A stretch of DNA of 64,000 nucleotides. It comes from CAWCKS01 sp963763485. Lineage in GTDB: Bacteria; Pseudomonadota; Alphaproteobacteria; Rhizobiales; Xanthobacteraceae. The notes beneath the pieces were generated by a model. It was not told the DNA's origin and made no database searches. It saw only the letters and a list, made by a program, of their open reading frames with translations. Shown here in pieces: positions 46,495 through 55,008 of this stretch; positions within the stretch are counted from its first letter, which is position 1; every line of letters begins with the position of its first letter. The stretch lies in NCBI GenBank assembly GCA_963763485.1, contig CAVXOW010000007.1:791420-855419 (forward strand). The letters run 5' to 3'. The translations under genes and the position numbers were made by a program.

Positions 46495-47428
46495 TTAGAG
46501 AAGATGTCGAACAAGAAAGTCGCGTTGAGCGCGAGCGGCCTGATCGAAGAGTTCACTTGGATAATGGAGAAGCCCGAAATGTCCTCCCGCGATCTCGACT
46601 AGCTCCTTTTTTGCGGGGATTGCGTCGTACGCGGCTCGCGCCACAGCGGGATTGGCTCCTGCCATTTCATCCTCAGGCGCAATCATCATGAGAGTGGGCG
46701 CTTTGATGTGCGGCGCGCAAATGCCTGGGTGATATGGAGCTGGTGTCTTTGCAATAAAGCGGGTGACCCAGTTTTCCCACTTGGTCCCATGGCGACCGCC
46801 GTACTCTATAAACCAGCGATAGGCCGATATCGGAGTAAGCAGCGAAGGGGTGCCGTGCTGATCAAACGAGACAACCGGAAGTGGACCGGTCATGACATCT
46901 GGTCTGCTAACATCGGCGTCTCTGAAGGTGCTCCTGACCGCAGCGAATAGCGCCCCGTCCGGATCCGGCGGGGGCATGGCGGGTCCGCATGCGGTGGTCT
47001 GGGAAACAATCGCCTTCACGCGATCATCGCAGGCGCCAACGACAAGGACCTGACCAGCACTGAAGCTATCGCCCCAGATCGCGAACTCGTGACTTGTCGA
47101 TTTCGGGTAAGGACGAAACAAAGTCGATGGCGTCACGGTAGCCCCGCGCCTGGACCCACGGATTGATTTCGCCCCGAGGTTCGCCGCCGCTTATTCCGAA
47201 GTTGCGGTGGTCGTAGAGTAAGACTGCGAAGCCGGCGTCATGGAGGATCTCGGCATACCGATCAGCCACCATTGTAATCGTTGCTGATGTGCCGTGTGTC
47301 ATGATCACGACGGGTGCAGCTCGACCAGACCCGTCTTGGGTTGACGGCTGAGGCGGAGCTTTTTGCCGAACATAGAGTCGGCCTCGGATAGTCGCTCCTT
47401 CCGACGGAAATGCGACGTCACGAAACAT
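46495..47428 (-). pseudogene. Alpha/beta hydrolase, one frameshift
   Basis: From the ATG at 47428 (GGGAGGGG upstream) the first frame reads MFRDVAFPSEGATIRGRLYV, then PVVIMTHGTSATITMVADRY (oxyanion loop) and VLLYDHRNFGISGGEPRG. After a shift near 47,080 the second frame gives AIWGDSFSAGQVLVVGACDD (the nucleophile elbow GxSxxG-like GDSFSAG), a cap region, MIAPEDEMAG (acid) and GGHFGLLHY (His). The full protein would be about 310 residues, of the dienelactone hydrolase/peptidase type. Substrate unknown. Confidence 0.75.
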
Positions 47429-47632
47429 TCGCCCCTCCCAATCGAGTGCCACTTAAATTAGCGGGAAAAAGCGATCAGGCAAGAACAAGGCTTGCGTCGG
47501 CTTGGGGGCAGAAGCGCCGTTTTGGCCGACAGCCAATCACTTCCGGCGTTCACCCGACACCGGACATATCGTTGCACCCCATGAACTGACGCTTTGTGCC
47601 AATAACAGACAAACAGCTCTGTCGTATTCGGA

Positions 47633-48121
47633 TCAGTTGGCGCGCCGCCAAGTGACAGTGCCAATCCCGCCGCTAGACGCCGTCGGCGTAATATATTTTA
47701 GCTCGTCGTTGGTGGCGGCAACGATAACCCGCTTCTGCTGCGTGCCGTTCCAGTTTGGAAACGTCGAGCTTTCGACTTTGAAGGTCAGGGTCTTGTCGGT
47801 TGGGTTGTGCGAATAGGTGCCGATCATGGCGATGCTCTTCGACATGACGGCCTTGTTCTCCTCCGGCGTTCCTTCGGCGCGATTGTTGGACGCAAACCGC
47901 GGCAGGTCTGGACCGACGATCGTCAGCATGAAATGGCCGCCGGCATCCAGCGTCATCATGCCGGTGGCGCCGGAGCCGAACTGATCGGTCTTTTTCCCGT
48001 CCTTGTCTGTCACCGACGAAACCAGGACCCAGGTGCCGCGCAAATCGCCACCGGCCTCCGCGCGCGCAGAACCCGACAGCAACATTGCAGTCGCCACAAC
48101 CGCGAGCATTTTGGCCGGCAT
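47633..48121 (-). CDS. Exported lipocalin-like protein
   Basis: The 162-residue product has a signal peptide (MPAKMLAVVATAMLLSGSAR, cleaved near ARA-EA). Its beta-rich domain starts LRGTWVLVSSVTDKDGKK and continues GMMTLDAGGHFMLTIV and IAMIGTYSHNPTDKTLTFKV, the pattern of bacterial lipocalin-like (PF13924) proteins. It should bind a small hydrophobic ligand in the periplasm. It is divergent from the LysR gene at 48234 across 112 bp, so LysR control is likely. Intact. Confidence 0.78.
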   Translation of the reverse strand: MPAKMLAVVATAMLLSGSARAEAGGDLRGTWVLVSSVTDKDGKKTDQFGSGATGMMTLDAGGHFMLTIVGPDLPRFASNNRAEGTPEENKAVMSKSIAMIGTYSHNPTDKTLTFKVESSTFPNWNGTQQKRVIVAATNDELKYITPTASSGGIGTVTWRRAN

Positions 48122-48233
48122 ATCGCCCTCTCAATTGACAGCTTATCCGAGCGGACGCGGTTTTAAGGGAGTTCCGTGCTGCGGCCTATAGTGCCAGACT
48201 GAGAAGATAATTTTCGAAATCTGGAAAGCTGCA

Positions 48234-49139
48234 ATGGATCGGCTTGAAGCGATGACCTTATTGGTTGCGGTGGCGGAGGCCGGCAGCATTTCGGCTGCAT
48301 CAAGGAAGCTTAGGGCGCCTGTGGCGACGATCAGCCGCAAAGTCTCAGAACTTGAGAAACATTTGAATGCGCGGCTTCTAATGCGGTCGACTAGGAATGT
48401 CATGCTGACCGAGGCCGGCCGCTCTTTCGTAGCGGCCTCCCGCCGCATTCTTGCTGATCTTGATGACGCTGAGCGTGACGCTGCGAGCGCAACCAAAACG
48501 CTGAAAGGTGAAATAGTTTTGTCCGCGCCGATCGCCCTCGGGCGAATTTATCTCCTTCCCGTCGTCACGGATTTCCTGAAGGACCATCCGAATATCGATG
48601 TACGAATGATGCTCGTAGATCGCCGCCTGAACATGATCGAGGACCATATCGACATAGGCCTGCGGGTCGGCGAACTAAACGATTTCAGTCTTGTTGCCAA
48701 GAAAGTCGGGACCGTCAGACGCGTCGTCTGCGCCAGTCCATTCTATTTGGAGCGCCGCGGAATGCCGAAGAGCCCCGAAGACCTCAAAAATCACGATTGC
48801 ATCACATTCGAGAACACACTCTCGTCGCAGAGCTGGGCGTTCGAGATCGGGAAAGCCGAGAAGTCGTTTCCTATTCATTCGCGCCTGGTTGTGAGTACGG
48901 CCGAGGCTGCCACAGATGCCGCGGTCTCAGGCTTGGGACTAACGCGGATGCTCGATTACCAGATCGATCTGCAGCGCCGTGCCGGCAGCCTCAAGTTGGT
49001 ATTGGAGTTGTTTCGTTCGCCTCCCATGCCGGTTCATTTGATCTACGAAGCGGGGAGCCACCTGCCGCTGAAAATCCGGACCTTCCTTGATTTCGCGGCT
49101 CCTCGGCTGAAACAGGCCATGCGTTCGCTTGCTGATTGA
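48234..49139 (+). CDS. LysR-family transcription regulator
   Basis: The 301-residue intact protein has the N-terminal winged HTH (MDRLEAMTLLVAVAEAGSIS, then APVATISRKVSELEKHLNAR and LLMRSTRNVMLTEAG) and the periplasmic-binding-like effector domain. The spacing and the P-V-A-T-I-S-R recognition helix place it in the AaeR/DmlR-like group. It probably controls the divergent lipocalin-like gene and itself through the shared 48122-48233 region. Confidence 0.88.
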   Translation: MDRLEAMTLLVAVAEAGSISAASRKLRAPVATISRKVSELEKHLNARLLMRSTRNVMLTEAGRSFVAASRRILADLDDAERDAASATKTLKGEIVLSAPIALGRIYLLPVVTDFLKDHPNIDVRMMLVDRRLNMIEDHIDIGLRVGELNDFSLVAKKVGTVRRVVCASPFYLERRGMPKSPEDLKNHDCITFENTLSSQSWAFEIGKAEKSFPIHSRLVVSTAEAATDAAVSGLGLTRMLDYQIDLQRRAGSLKLVLELFRSPPMPVHLIYEAGSHLPLKIRTFLDFAAPRLKQAMRSLAD

Positions 49140-49185
49140 AGAGGCAGGGGGGTTCCGCAGATTTGACGGACGTCTCCTATGGGTC

Positions 49186-49343
49186 TTGGCTGTGTGAAAA
49201 CTCCGAAATCGAATTTGCGTGTAGAAATTTCACCTCGACTTTAGAAAATTGAAAAACAAAACCGCTGGCGACCACTGCCAGGAGAAGGCAATAAAGAAAA
49301 CTATTCTGCGCCTTTCTCACGCGCGGACGTTTTTACACAGCCT
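49186..49343. mobile_element. 158-bp MITE-like remnant related to the IS at 62087
   Basis: It is bounded by ttggctgtgtgaaaac (49186) and, in reverse complement, taggctgtgtaaaaacg (about 49343), matching the ends of the 1,555-bp IS at 62087-63641. It has no coding capacity. Flanking bases gggtc and aggtc resemble a 5-bp target duplication. It is best read as a non-autonomous or internally deleted copy mobilised by that IS. Confidence 0.6.
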
Positions 49344-49396
49344 AGGTCAAAAGCCGAAAGGCTCGCAGAGGAGCAAATCTGGTCCGCTTCACCCTC

Positions 49397-50983
49397 GATT
49401 GTGTTGCAAAACACTGATTGAGGCGACTCGCCAACCGTGATTCCGTCGGTTGCAAAGAGCATCGGCGGGAGCGGCTCATGATGGGTCGGCGTGGGAACAG
49501 TCAGGGCCAATTCTTTTATGCGTTTGATCTCGACGCGGTCGTTCCACCCGATCATCTGGTGCGGCAGATCGACAGTTTGCTTGACCTGAGCTGGGTGCAC
49601 CGAGAGTTGGCGCCTTATTACTCACACACGGGTCGGCCTTCGATTGATCCGGTGCTGATGATCCGGATGCTGATTGTCGGCTACGTGTTTGCACTGCGCT
49701 CGGAGCGCCGGCTTTGCGCTGAAGTCCAGGTCAACCTGGCCTACAGGTGGTTTTGCAAGCTCGGCATTGAGGACCGGATCCCCGATCATTCTGTGTTCTG
49801 CCGTGCGCGATCCGAACGCTTCCGAGAGAGCGATGCCTTGCGGCGAGTCTTCGAGGAAGTCGTGGCAAGGTGTATTGCCGCCGGGCTCGTTGGAGGCGAA
49901 GCGTTCTCGATCGATGCGAGCTTGATCAAGGCGGATGTAGATAAGAAGAAGCAAGTCCCCGGCGACCAGCCGATTGCATGGCCGAAGGCAGAGCAGGCAT
50001 CCCATGCGGTTCGCGAGTACCTCGCATCCCTCGATGCCGCCCGTGGCGATGAAGATCATGATGAAGACGGTGGCGGCTCAGGCGAAGGTGGCCGTCGACG
50101 CAAGCCTCCCAAAGAAGTCTCGCTCACCGATCCGCAGGCAACGTGGGTTGCCAGGCCGGGCGTCGACCCGTTCTTTGCCTACGACGCCAACTACCTGATC
50201 GACAACAAGGCCGGGATCATCCTCGATGCCGTGGGCACTCGTGCGAACCGAGCCGTGGAGATTGCCGTCACCCAGACCATGGTGGAGCGTGTTGCGCGCC
50301 GCTTCGATCTGCGGCCCCTGAGGCTCGCGGGCGATACGGCTTATGGTGCGGTCAGGCTGCTCAAATGGCTGGTGGATCGCAACATCACACCTCACGTACC
50401 GGTGTGGGACAAGTCGGCGCGCCAAGATGGCACTTTCAGCCGGGCTGACTTCGTCTTCGATCGGGAGCGCAACATCTACACCTGTCCGGGTGGCGCAGAA
50501 CTCACCAGCACCGGCAACATCGATCAAGGCCACATCGTTTACTACAGGGCCAGCAAGAGCGATTGCTCGCAGTGTTCTCTAAAGCCGAAGTGCACGACGG
50601 CGATCGTGCGCAAAATCACCCGTGACCTCAACGAAGATGTGCGTGACCGTGTCCGCGCGTTGGCCGATACGGAAGCTTTTCAGCAGTCGCGCCGCGAGCG
50701 CAAGAAGGTCGAGATGCAATTCGCGCACATGAAGCGTATCCTCAGGCTCGATCGCCTTCGACTGCGAGGCCTGAGCGGCGCCAGGGATGAGGTGCTGCTC
50801 ACCGCAACCGCGCAGAACCTGAAGCGGCTCGTCAAGTTGCTTGGTCGCGCCCCACCGTTCGCAGTTACCTGTCCGGCTTAGGCCTCCGCCAAGCGTTAGT
50901 ACCGCTAATCCTCAACGGAACAGCGGAGCAAGGGCGCAAAAAATAGCCCGCCGGTCAGCGCAACCAAGTTTTGCAACACAATC
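49397..50983 (+). mobile_element. IS1182-family insertion sequence B
   Basis: The 1,587-bp element has perfect 16-bp inverted ends, gattgtgttgcaaaac at 49397 and its reverse complement ending at 50983. It is flanked by the direct repeat ccctc (49392-49396 and 50984-50988), a clean target duplication. It is inserted inside a copy of the ~99-bp repeat. It appears complete. Confidence 0.88.
49478..50881 (+). CDS. IS1182-family transposase
   Basis: From MMGRRGNSQGQFFYAFDLDA the protein is 467 residues and intact. It shares the layout of the transposase at 44214: YRWFCKLGIEDRIPDHSVFC, the catalytic Asp in FSIDASLIKAD, Asp in LAGDTAYG and Glu in SRRERKKVEMQF, plus CSQCSLKPKC. An acidic Gly-rich insert (EDHDEDGGGSGEGG) before the second Asp is not present in the other copy. 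The frame is open upstream to 49418, but the MMGRR start fits the family and is preceded by GGGAG. Confidence 0.9.
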   Translation: MMGRRGNSQGQFFYAFDLDAVVPPDHLVRQIDSLLDLSWVHRELAPYYSHTGRPSIDPVLMIRMLIVGYVFALRSERRLCAEVQVNLAYRWFCKLGIEDRIPDHSVFCRARSERFRESDALRRVFEEVVARCIAAGLVGGEAFSIDASLIKADVDKKKQVPGDQPIAWPKAEQASHAVREYLASLDAARGDEDHDEDGGGSGEGGRRRKPPKEVSLTDPQATWVARPGVDPFFAYDANYLIDNKAGIILDAVGTRANRAVEIAVTQTMVERVARRFDLRPLRLAGDTAYGAVRLLKWLVDRNITPHVPVWDKSARQDGTFSRADFVFDRERNIYTCPGGAELTSTGNIDQGHIVYYRASKSDCSQCSLKPKCTTAIVRKITRDLNEDVRDRVRALADTEAFQQSRRERKKVEMQFAHMKRILRLDRLRLRGLSGARDEVLLTATAQNLKRLVKLLGRAPPFAVTCPA

Positions 50984-51435
50984 CCCTCGATAGCCGACAT
51001 TGTGCAAACCAGCAGTCAGGTCAGCTAGGGGCCAATACCGGAAGTCGCAATACTTGTTCGACTACGCGCATAAACACGAACTCGACGCCACACTGTAGCG
51101 GTTAGCAGGTGGGAAGTCCCGGCCCTGCGGCGGGATGTCTGCTTAGGCGCACCAAAAGCGGACAATCGCATCGTTGATGGTTCGCGCCGTGTCGCGGTGA
51201 TGACGTGATGGCCGCTCCCGGTGTGCGCCGAAGAGACATCCCAAGAGATGTCTGGGGCTGGGGTCCTTCTGAGCATGTGGATTAATGGGGGGACCGTGCG
51301 ACGCTGAAGTACGATCGTAGTTCACCCGGACGTTATCCAGATTGCGTAGCGGATCGATCGCGGTCGTGCTTCTGATCGATCGTTAACGACCGGCGGCGCT
51401 GGTGGAACAAATCCGGCGGCAGGGCCATCGACATA

Positions 51436-51555
51436 CACAGCGACGCAGAATTCTGGTCTCACACCGAACCGCGATGCCGCCAGAAGACAAAGATCAGGGC
51501 TCGGCTTGCCGCGGCTAACATCATCACGCGTCAGCACCGTTTCGAAACGATCGCG
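51436..51555 (-). pseudogene. HAD-family hydrolase, middle fragment
   Basis: The minus strand reads RDRFETVLTRDDVSRGKPSP, then DLCLLAASRFGVRPEFCVAV. This is the segment from the cap to motif III (the GKPSPD Lys) of phosphoglycolate-phosphatase-like HAD enzymes. It stops matching right after CVAV, where family members go on with EDS. The missing continuation, AVEDSNHG, is found 1.1 kb away at 52,611. The N-terminal DxD part was not found. Confidence 0.65.
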
Positions 51556-51563
51556 GATTCCGG

Positions 51564-51622
51564 CGCCTTCGCTCGTTGAGCTAAGGCGGACAAGTCGTCG
51601 CTTGTGCTCCTCGCAATAACGG
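51564..51622. repeat. Direct repeat flanking GST gene, left copy
   Basis: The segment cgccttcgctcgttgagct to ctcctcgcaataacggc matches 52375-52433 with only a few differences. It is a short intergenic repeat of a kind recurrent in Bradyrhizobium. The two copies bracket the GST gene in direct orientation. Confidence 0.7.
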
Positions 51623-51656
51623 CTAGTCTCGCGACGTCTTCGAACAGGAGGCGCCA

Positions 51657-52352
51657 ATGACACTCAAACTCTACGAACTCGTCGGCACGGACGCAGCCCG
51701 CCCGTTCAGTCCATTCTGCTGGCGGACGCGCATGGCGCTGGCGCATAAGGGGCTGTCGGCGGAATCGATTCCCTGGTGCCTCACCGAGAAGGAGGCGATC
51801 GCGCCGCACCGATCCGACAAGGTGCCGGTGTTGCTTGACGGTGATATCGCGGTCGTCAATTCCTGGGTGATCGCGAATTATCTTGAAGATGCCTATGCGG
51901 ACCGGCCGTCGCTGTTCGGCGGCGAGGGGGGCCGCGCCATGGCCCGGATGCTGAACTGGTGGGGCGACGTGAGCGTGATGGGCGGCATCTTTCCGCTGAT
52001 CATCGCCGACGTCCCCCTCAACCTGAAGCCGGTCGACGCTGCCTATTTTCGCAAGAGCCGCGAGGCTCGGTTCGGCAAATCGCTGGAAGAAGTCATGGCC
52101 GGCCGGGACAAGGCCATCGAGGGTTTTCGCAAGTCGCTCGATCCGTTGCGGCTGACACTGACGACGCAAGCCTTTCTCGGCGGCGCCGCGCCGAACTACG
52201 CAGACTATATCGTGTTTGGTCCGTTCCAGGCGGCGCGCCTGGTGAGCCCGTTCAAATTGCTCGCCGAAGACGATCCGGTTTATGCTTGGCGCGAAAGGCT
52301 GTTCGACGCGTTCGACGGCATGGCGCGGAAGTTGCCGGGATATGATGCGTAA
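51657..52352 (+). CDS. Glutathione S-transferase family protein
   Basis: The 231-residue protein has an N-terminal thioredoxin-like fold (MTLKLYELVGTDAARPFSPF with FCWRTRMALAHKG), DKVPVLLDGD with the cis-Pro that binds glutathione, and VVNSWVIANYLEDAY. An all-helical C-terminal domain follows. The sequence resembles LigE/LigF-like or uncharacterised rhizobial GSTs. AGGAGG precedes the ATG by 5 bases. It is intact and flanked by direct repeats and HAD fragments on both sides. Confidence 0.85.
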   Translation: MTLKLYELVGTDAARPFSPFCWRTRMALAHKGLSAESIPWCLTEKEAIAPHRSDKVPVLLDGDIAVVNSWVIANYLEDAYADRPSLFGGEGGRAMARMLNWWGDVSVMGGIFPLIIADVPLNLKPVDAAYFRKSREARFGKSLEEVMAGRDKAIEGFRKSLDPLRLTLTTQAFLGGAAPNYADYIVFGPFQAARLVSPFKLLAEDDPVYAWRERLFDAFDGMARKLPGYDA

Positions 52353-52374
52353 AGCTAACGCTTCGCTGTTTCCC

Positions 52375-52433
52375 GCCTTCGCTCGTTAGCTACGGCGGAC
52401 AAGTCGTCGTTGTCGCTCCTCGCAATGACGACT
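52375..52433. repeat. Direct repeat flanking GST gene, right copy
   Basis: The segment cgccttcgctcgttagcta to ctcctcgcaatgacgac is the partner of 51564-51622. Its right end touches the stop of the HAD C-terminal fragment. Confidence 0.7.
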
Positions 52434-52611
52434 ACGTCGAGCGGCGTTCAAGTCCACCTTGCCTTCGCAGCGTGTCGAGCACGGCGTTGAGATCGGGTAC
52501 CACAGCCGCACACCGCGCGCGCAACTCTGCCGTCGGCACCACAGGCACCATGATCGTGATGGCGCCCGCGGCGTGAGCTGCCGTGACGCCGTGATTGGAA
52601 TCCTCGACCGC
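52432..52611 (-). pseudogene. HAD-family hydrolase, C-terminal fragment
   Basis: The minus strand reads AVEDSNHGVTAAHAAGAITI, then MVPVVPTAELRARCAAVVPD and LNAVLDTLRRQG to a stop. AVEDSNHG is HAD motif IV with its Mg-binding acids. It joins perfectly to the end of the fragment at 51,436 (CVAV), but lies upstream of it in the direction of reading, so the gene order is permuted. Confidence 0.65.
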
Positions 52612-52828
52612 ACTGCGCGGCTGGCTGAAGCCGGAGAACCGCTGCCTTGTCCCGGTCAACAGCTTCGCCGAGTACGCGCCGGAGCCAAACCCGGAGACGA
52701 AAAAAAAGGATGTCCTGGTTCGCGCTCAACGACGACCGCCCGCTGTGCGCCTTCGCTGGCATCTGGACGAACTTCAACGGTGATCGCGGCACGAAGTCGA
52801 AGCCGGTGCCGGGGCCGCATCATGCGCG
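52612..52828 (+). pseudogene. SRAP (YedK/HMCES-like) protein, internal fragment
   Basis: One frame gives LKPENRCLVPVNSFAEYAPE and PNPETKKK; a second, after a shift near 52,712, gives WFALNDDRPLCAFAGIWTNF and GDRGTKSKPVPGPHHARF. These belong to SOS-response-associated peptidases, which crosslink to abasic sites. Both the catalytic N-terminal Cys region and the C-terminus are missing. The fragment starts exactly where the HAD fragment ends, so this is a recombination joint. Confidence 0.65.
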
Positions 52829-52839
52829 ATTTCCGAAAT

Positions 52840-52938
52840 GGGTCAAAAGGCGAAATGTTCGGTGCGAGCCAATGTCTTCCGCTTTGCATCTGAAAGCGGA
52901 CTCACGTCGGACATGGCGCGGAGGTCCGCTAAGGGCCA
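52840..52938. repeat. ~99-bp dispersed repeat, copy A
   Basis: It runs from gggtcaaaaggcgaaatg to ccgctaagggcca. It is identical, as far as I can see over all 99 bp, to 54852-54950, and both are in the same orientation. It shares the gggtcaaa start, gagcc-aa, tccgcttt, ggacatg and gggcca end with copies C, D, E and F. Confidence 0.8.
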
Positions 52939-53065
52939 CTTCCGAACTCATGCATCGCAGCACAAGCTGGGCCGGCGGATTGCCCCATCTTCCCCGCACA
53001 ACGGACATTGCAAGAGTCCGTTTGATGACAATAGATGGCATCGCCCACCGAAGGAGTGCCAAATC

Positions 53066-53094
53066 GAAACAAAAAGGCCGCCCGGAAGGCGGCC
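53066..53094 (-). terminator. Rho-independent terminator of the beta-helix protein gene
   Basis: On the minus strand GGCCGCC and GGCGGCC pair around a 5-base loop (53076-53094) and are followed by TTTTTGTTT. It lies about 40 bp after the stop at 53133. Confidence 0.85.
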
Positions 53095-53132
53095 CTTCGC
53101 TTCTTGGAAGCTTTGGGTTTCTTTCCAAGCAA

Positions 53133-54722
53133 TCACGCGAAGAGAAATTCGCCAGCGCTCAATGTGTTAAGCTGGGTTTGTCCGAGCACAAGCCGATCAT
53201 TGTGATCCAGAGCAATGATCACGTCACTGCCCTGCTGGGTGCTATGGGCCCTTAGGCTGCTGAAGTTCGAGAAGAACGCCGAAACATCGACAACGTCACC
53301 GGCTTGGAAATCGGAGATATGGCATGTGCCGGCGCCATCCTCGACGCGAACGAGGTCAAGGCCGCCGCCGAGGTAAAGATTCCCAACGAGCGAACCACCA
53401 TGACCAAATACAAAGGTATCTGACCCATCACCCAGGACAACATCTCCAACAATGCGTCCGTAATTTAGCACGGTGTCTTGCCCGGCACCGCCGAGAACCG
53501 CAACCCCGGCTCCCTTGATGAGGCCGGAATTCTCAAGTCGCGAAGAGGTGCCCTTATCCGACAAGCCATTTCGCTCCACAACATTCAACTCGACGGCGGC
53601 CGAACCGGCGTTCCTGCTTTCGATGTTCCCGGAGCGGGTGTTCTCCAGCAACGCGCCATCACCGGACACAACGACACCGGCAGCCCGGAAAAGGCCGAGG
53701 GGCACCTCGTCAATGGCACCGCCATTCGTCACGATCCGTCCGCTGTTGATGAGGTGATGGTTGTTGCCGACAAGGACAACACCCGCGGCACCATCGCCTT
53801 GGGTTTCGACCACTCCGCGATTGTCGACAGTGCCATTCGCGGCCAGTCGAAATCCGGCCGAGTTCACGCCGAGGGCAATCCCGATGGCACCGTCGCCCTC
53901 CGTTGCGATGCGTCCCGCGTTGAGGATCTGGAAGTCCAGACCGCGCGTAGCGATTGCGAGATCAAAAAGCCCATGCGTCTCGATGAGCCCGAAATTGTTA
54001 ATGTGATCGCCATTTCCGATCGCTGATACGCCGAAACTGGCTTCTGCGTTGATGTTGATGGTACCCTTGTTCGTCAGGACTTGGGCTGTACCGTTGGCCC
54101 CGATCCCGTCGCTTCCGTCGCCGACAACCTGCATCCGACCGAGATTGAGAGCGGTGGCGTCATCGCCGAGAACAAGGATCGCAGCGGCACCGTCGCCGCT
54201 GGCGGTCACATCCCCGCCATTGATGACGTGGGATCGGTCGCCGACAACAGCGAGAACCGCTGAAAAAATTGCGGAGTCCTCAATGCGACCGTAGTTGGCC
54301 ACGGTGCCGTCGTTACCGATTCCGGACATGGCGGACGAAGAATCTCCGGCGACTTGGATATTTCCGAGGTTCGCAATGCAGAACCGATCACCAAAGACGG
54401 TGATTGCGTCCGAAAAGGATTCGTCACCATCCACGTTTGGATCGGGATCGAAGATGCCGCCGGTGGTCATGATCGACCCATAATTTTCAATGCGCGCGTC
54501 ATCACCCAGCACAAAAATGCCTGCGGCGCCGAGACCCCCAGTCTGGATATGTGCGAAATTGCGGATCGAAACGTTGTTGGCATCTGCGAAGATGCCGTTT
54601 GCAGTGTCGCCAGTCGTCTTCAAGTCGGCGAAATTAAAAACGTGCTCGTCCGACGCGGCTGTCGTCAAAGCATCTTCGTCGAAGCCGGAGGTCGTGATTT
54701 TCTTGAAATTGATGATTGTCAT
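53133..54722 (-). CDS. Beta-helix repeat protein with type I secretion-like C-terminus
   Basis: From MTIINFKKITTSGFDEDALT (ATG at 54722, GGAG 6 bases upstream) the product is 529 residues and intact. Residues ~30-420 are irregular repeats of about 20-40 residues of the form N-x-G-x-I-x-T-x-GDGA-x-GI, e.g. LINSGRIVTNGG and VDNRGVVETQGDGAAGVVLV, as in right-handed beta-helix adhesins. The end has SDTFVFGHGGSLVG, ISDFQAGDVVDVSAFFSNF and SDVIIALDHNDRLVLGQTQL, like RTX proteins exported by type I systems. There is no signal peptide or autotransporter barrel. A strong terminator follows, and identical 99-bp repeats lie on both sides. No secretion genes are adjacent. Confidence 0.75.
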   Translation of the reverse strand: MTIINFKKITTSGFDEDALTTAASDEHVFNFADLKTTGDTANGIFADANNVSIRNFAHIQTGGLGAAGIFVLGDDARIENYGSIMTTGGIFDPDPNVDGDESFSDAITVFGDRFCIANLGNIQVAGDSSSAMSGIGNDGTVANYGRIEDSAIFSAVLAVVGDRSHVINGGDVTASGDGAAAILVLGDDATALNLGRMQVVGDGSDGIGANGTAQVLTNKGTININAEASFGVSAIGNGDHINNFGLIETHGLFDLAIATRGLDFQILNAGRIATEGDGAIGIALGVNSAGFRLAANGTVDNRGVVETQGDGAAGVVLVGNNHHLINSGRIVTNGGAIDEVPLGLFRAAGVVVSGDGALLENTRSGNIESRNAGSAAVELNVVERNGLSDKGTSSRLENSGLIKGAGVAVLGGAGQDTVLNYGRIVGDVVLGDGSDTFVFGHGGSLVGNLYLGGGLDLVRVEDGAGTCHISDFQAGDVVDVSAFFSNFSSLRAHSTQQGSDVIIALDHNDRLVLGQTQLNTLSAGEFLFA

Positions 54723-54851
54723 ATTTGACTCCATCTACGCTGACTGGATGTGAAATCGACTAGAGTAATAATGATGTCATCCGCACCAGGACAAATCAAT
54801 TGCTGCCTTCAATGAGAGCAGTCAGATTGAAGCCATTCCAATCTCCGCTTC

Positions 54852-54950
54852 GGGTCAAAAGGCGAAATGTTCGGTGCGAGCCAATGTCTTCCGCTTTGCA
54901 TCTGAAAGCGGACTCACGTCGGACATGGCGCGGAGGTCCGCTAAGGGCCA
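54852..54950. repeat. ~99-bp dispersed repeat, copy B
   Basis: This is identical by eye to copy A at 52840-52938 and in the same orientation. The 1.9 kb between the copies contains only the beta-helix protein gene, its promoter region and its terminator. Confidence 0.8.
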
Positions 54951-55008
54951 TAAGCTGCCGTGAGCAGTTGCACCATAAGTTGCGCAAGTCGCTCTCACTT
55001 GACGCCAA

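Larger units (their letters stand above)
49344..51034 (+). repeat. ~99-bp dispersed repeat (copy F), split by an IS1182 element
   Basis: The halves are 49344-49396 (aggtcaaaagccgaaagg at its start, gtccgcttcaccctc at its end) and 50984-51034 (ccctcgatagccgacatt to ctaggggcca). Removing the IS and one ccctc copy gives a unit of exactly 99 bp that matches the other copies at gggtcaaa, gagcaaa, gtccgctt, gccgacat and gggcca. The DNA from 51035 to 51435 contains no gene I can support. Confidence 0.7.

Noticed and set aside
49397..50983. A possible defence system around the two IS1182 elements
   Set aside because: The genes between them (GST, hydrolase, lipocalin, LysR) are ordinary metabolic functions with no nuclease, helicase or toxin signature.
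53133..54722. Autotransporter (type V) adhesin
   Set aside because: There is no signal peptide and no C-terminal beta-barrel; the C-terminus resembles type I-secreted proteins instead.
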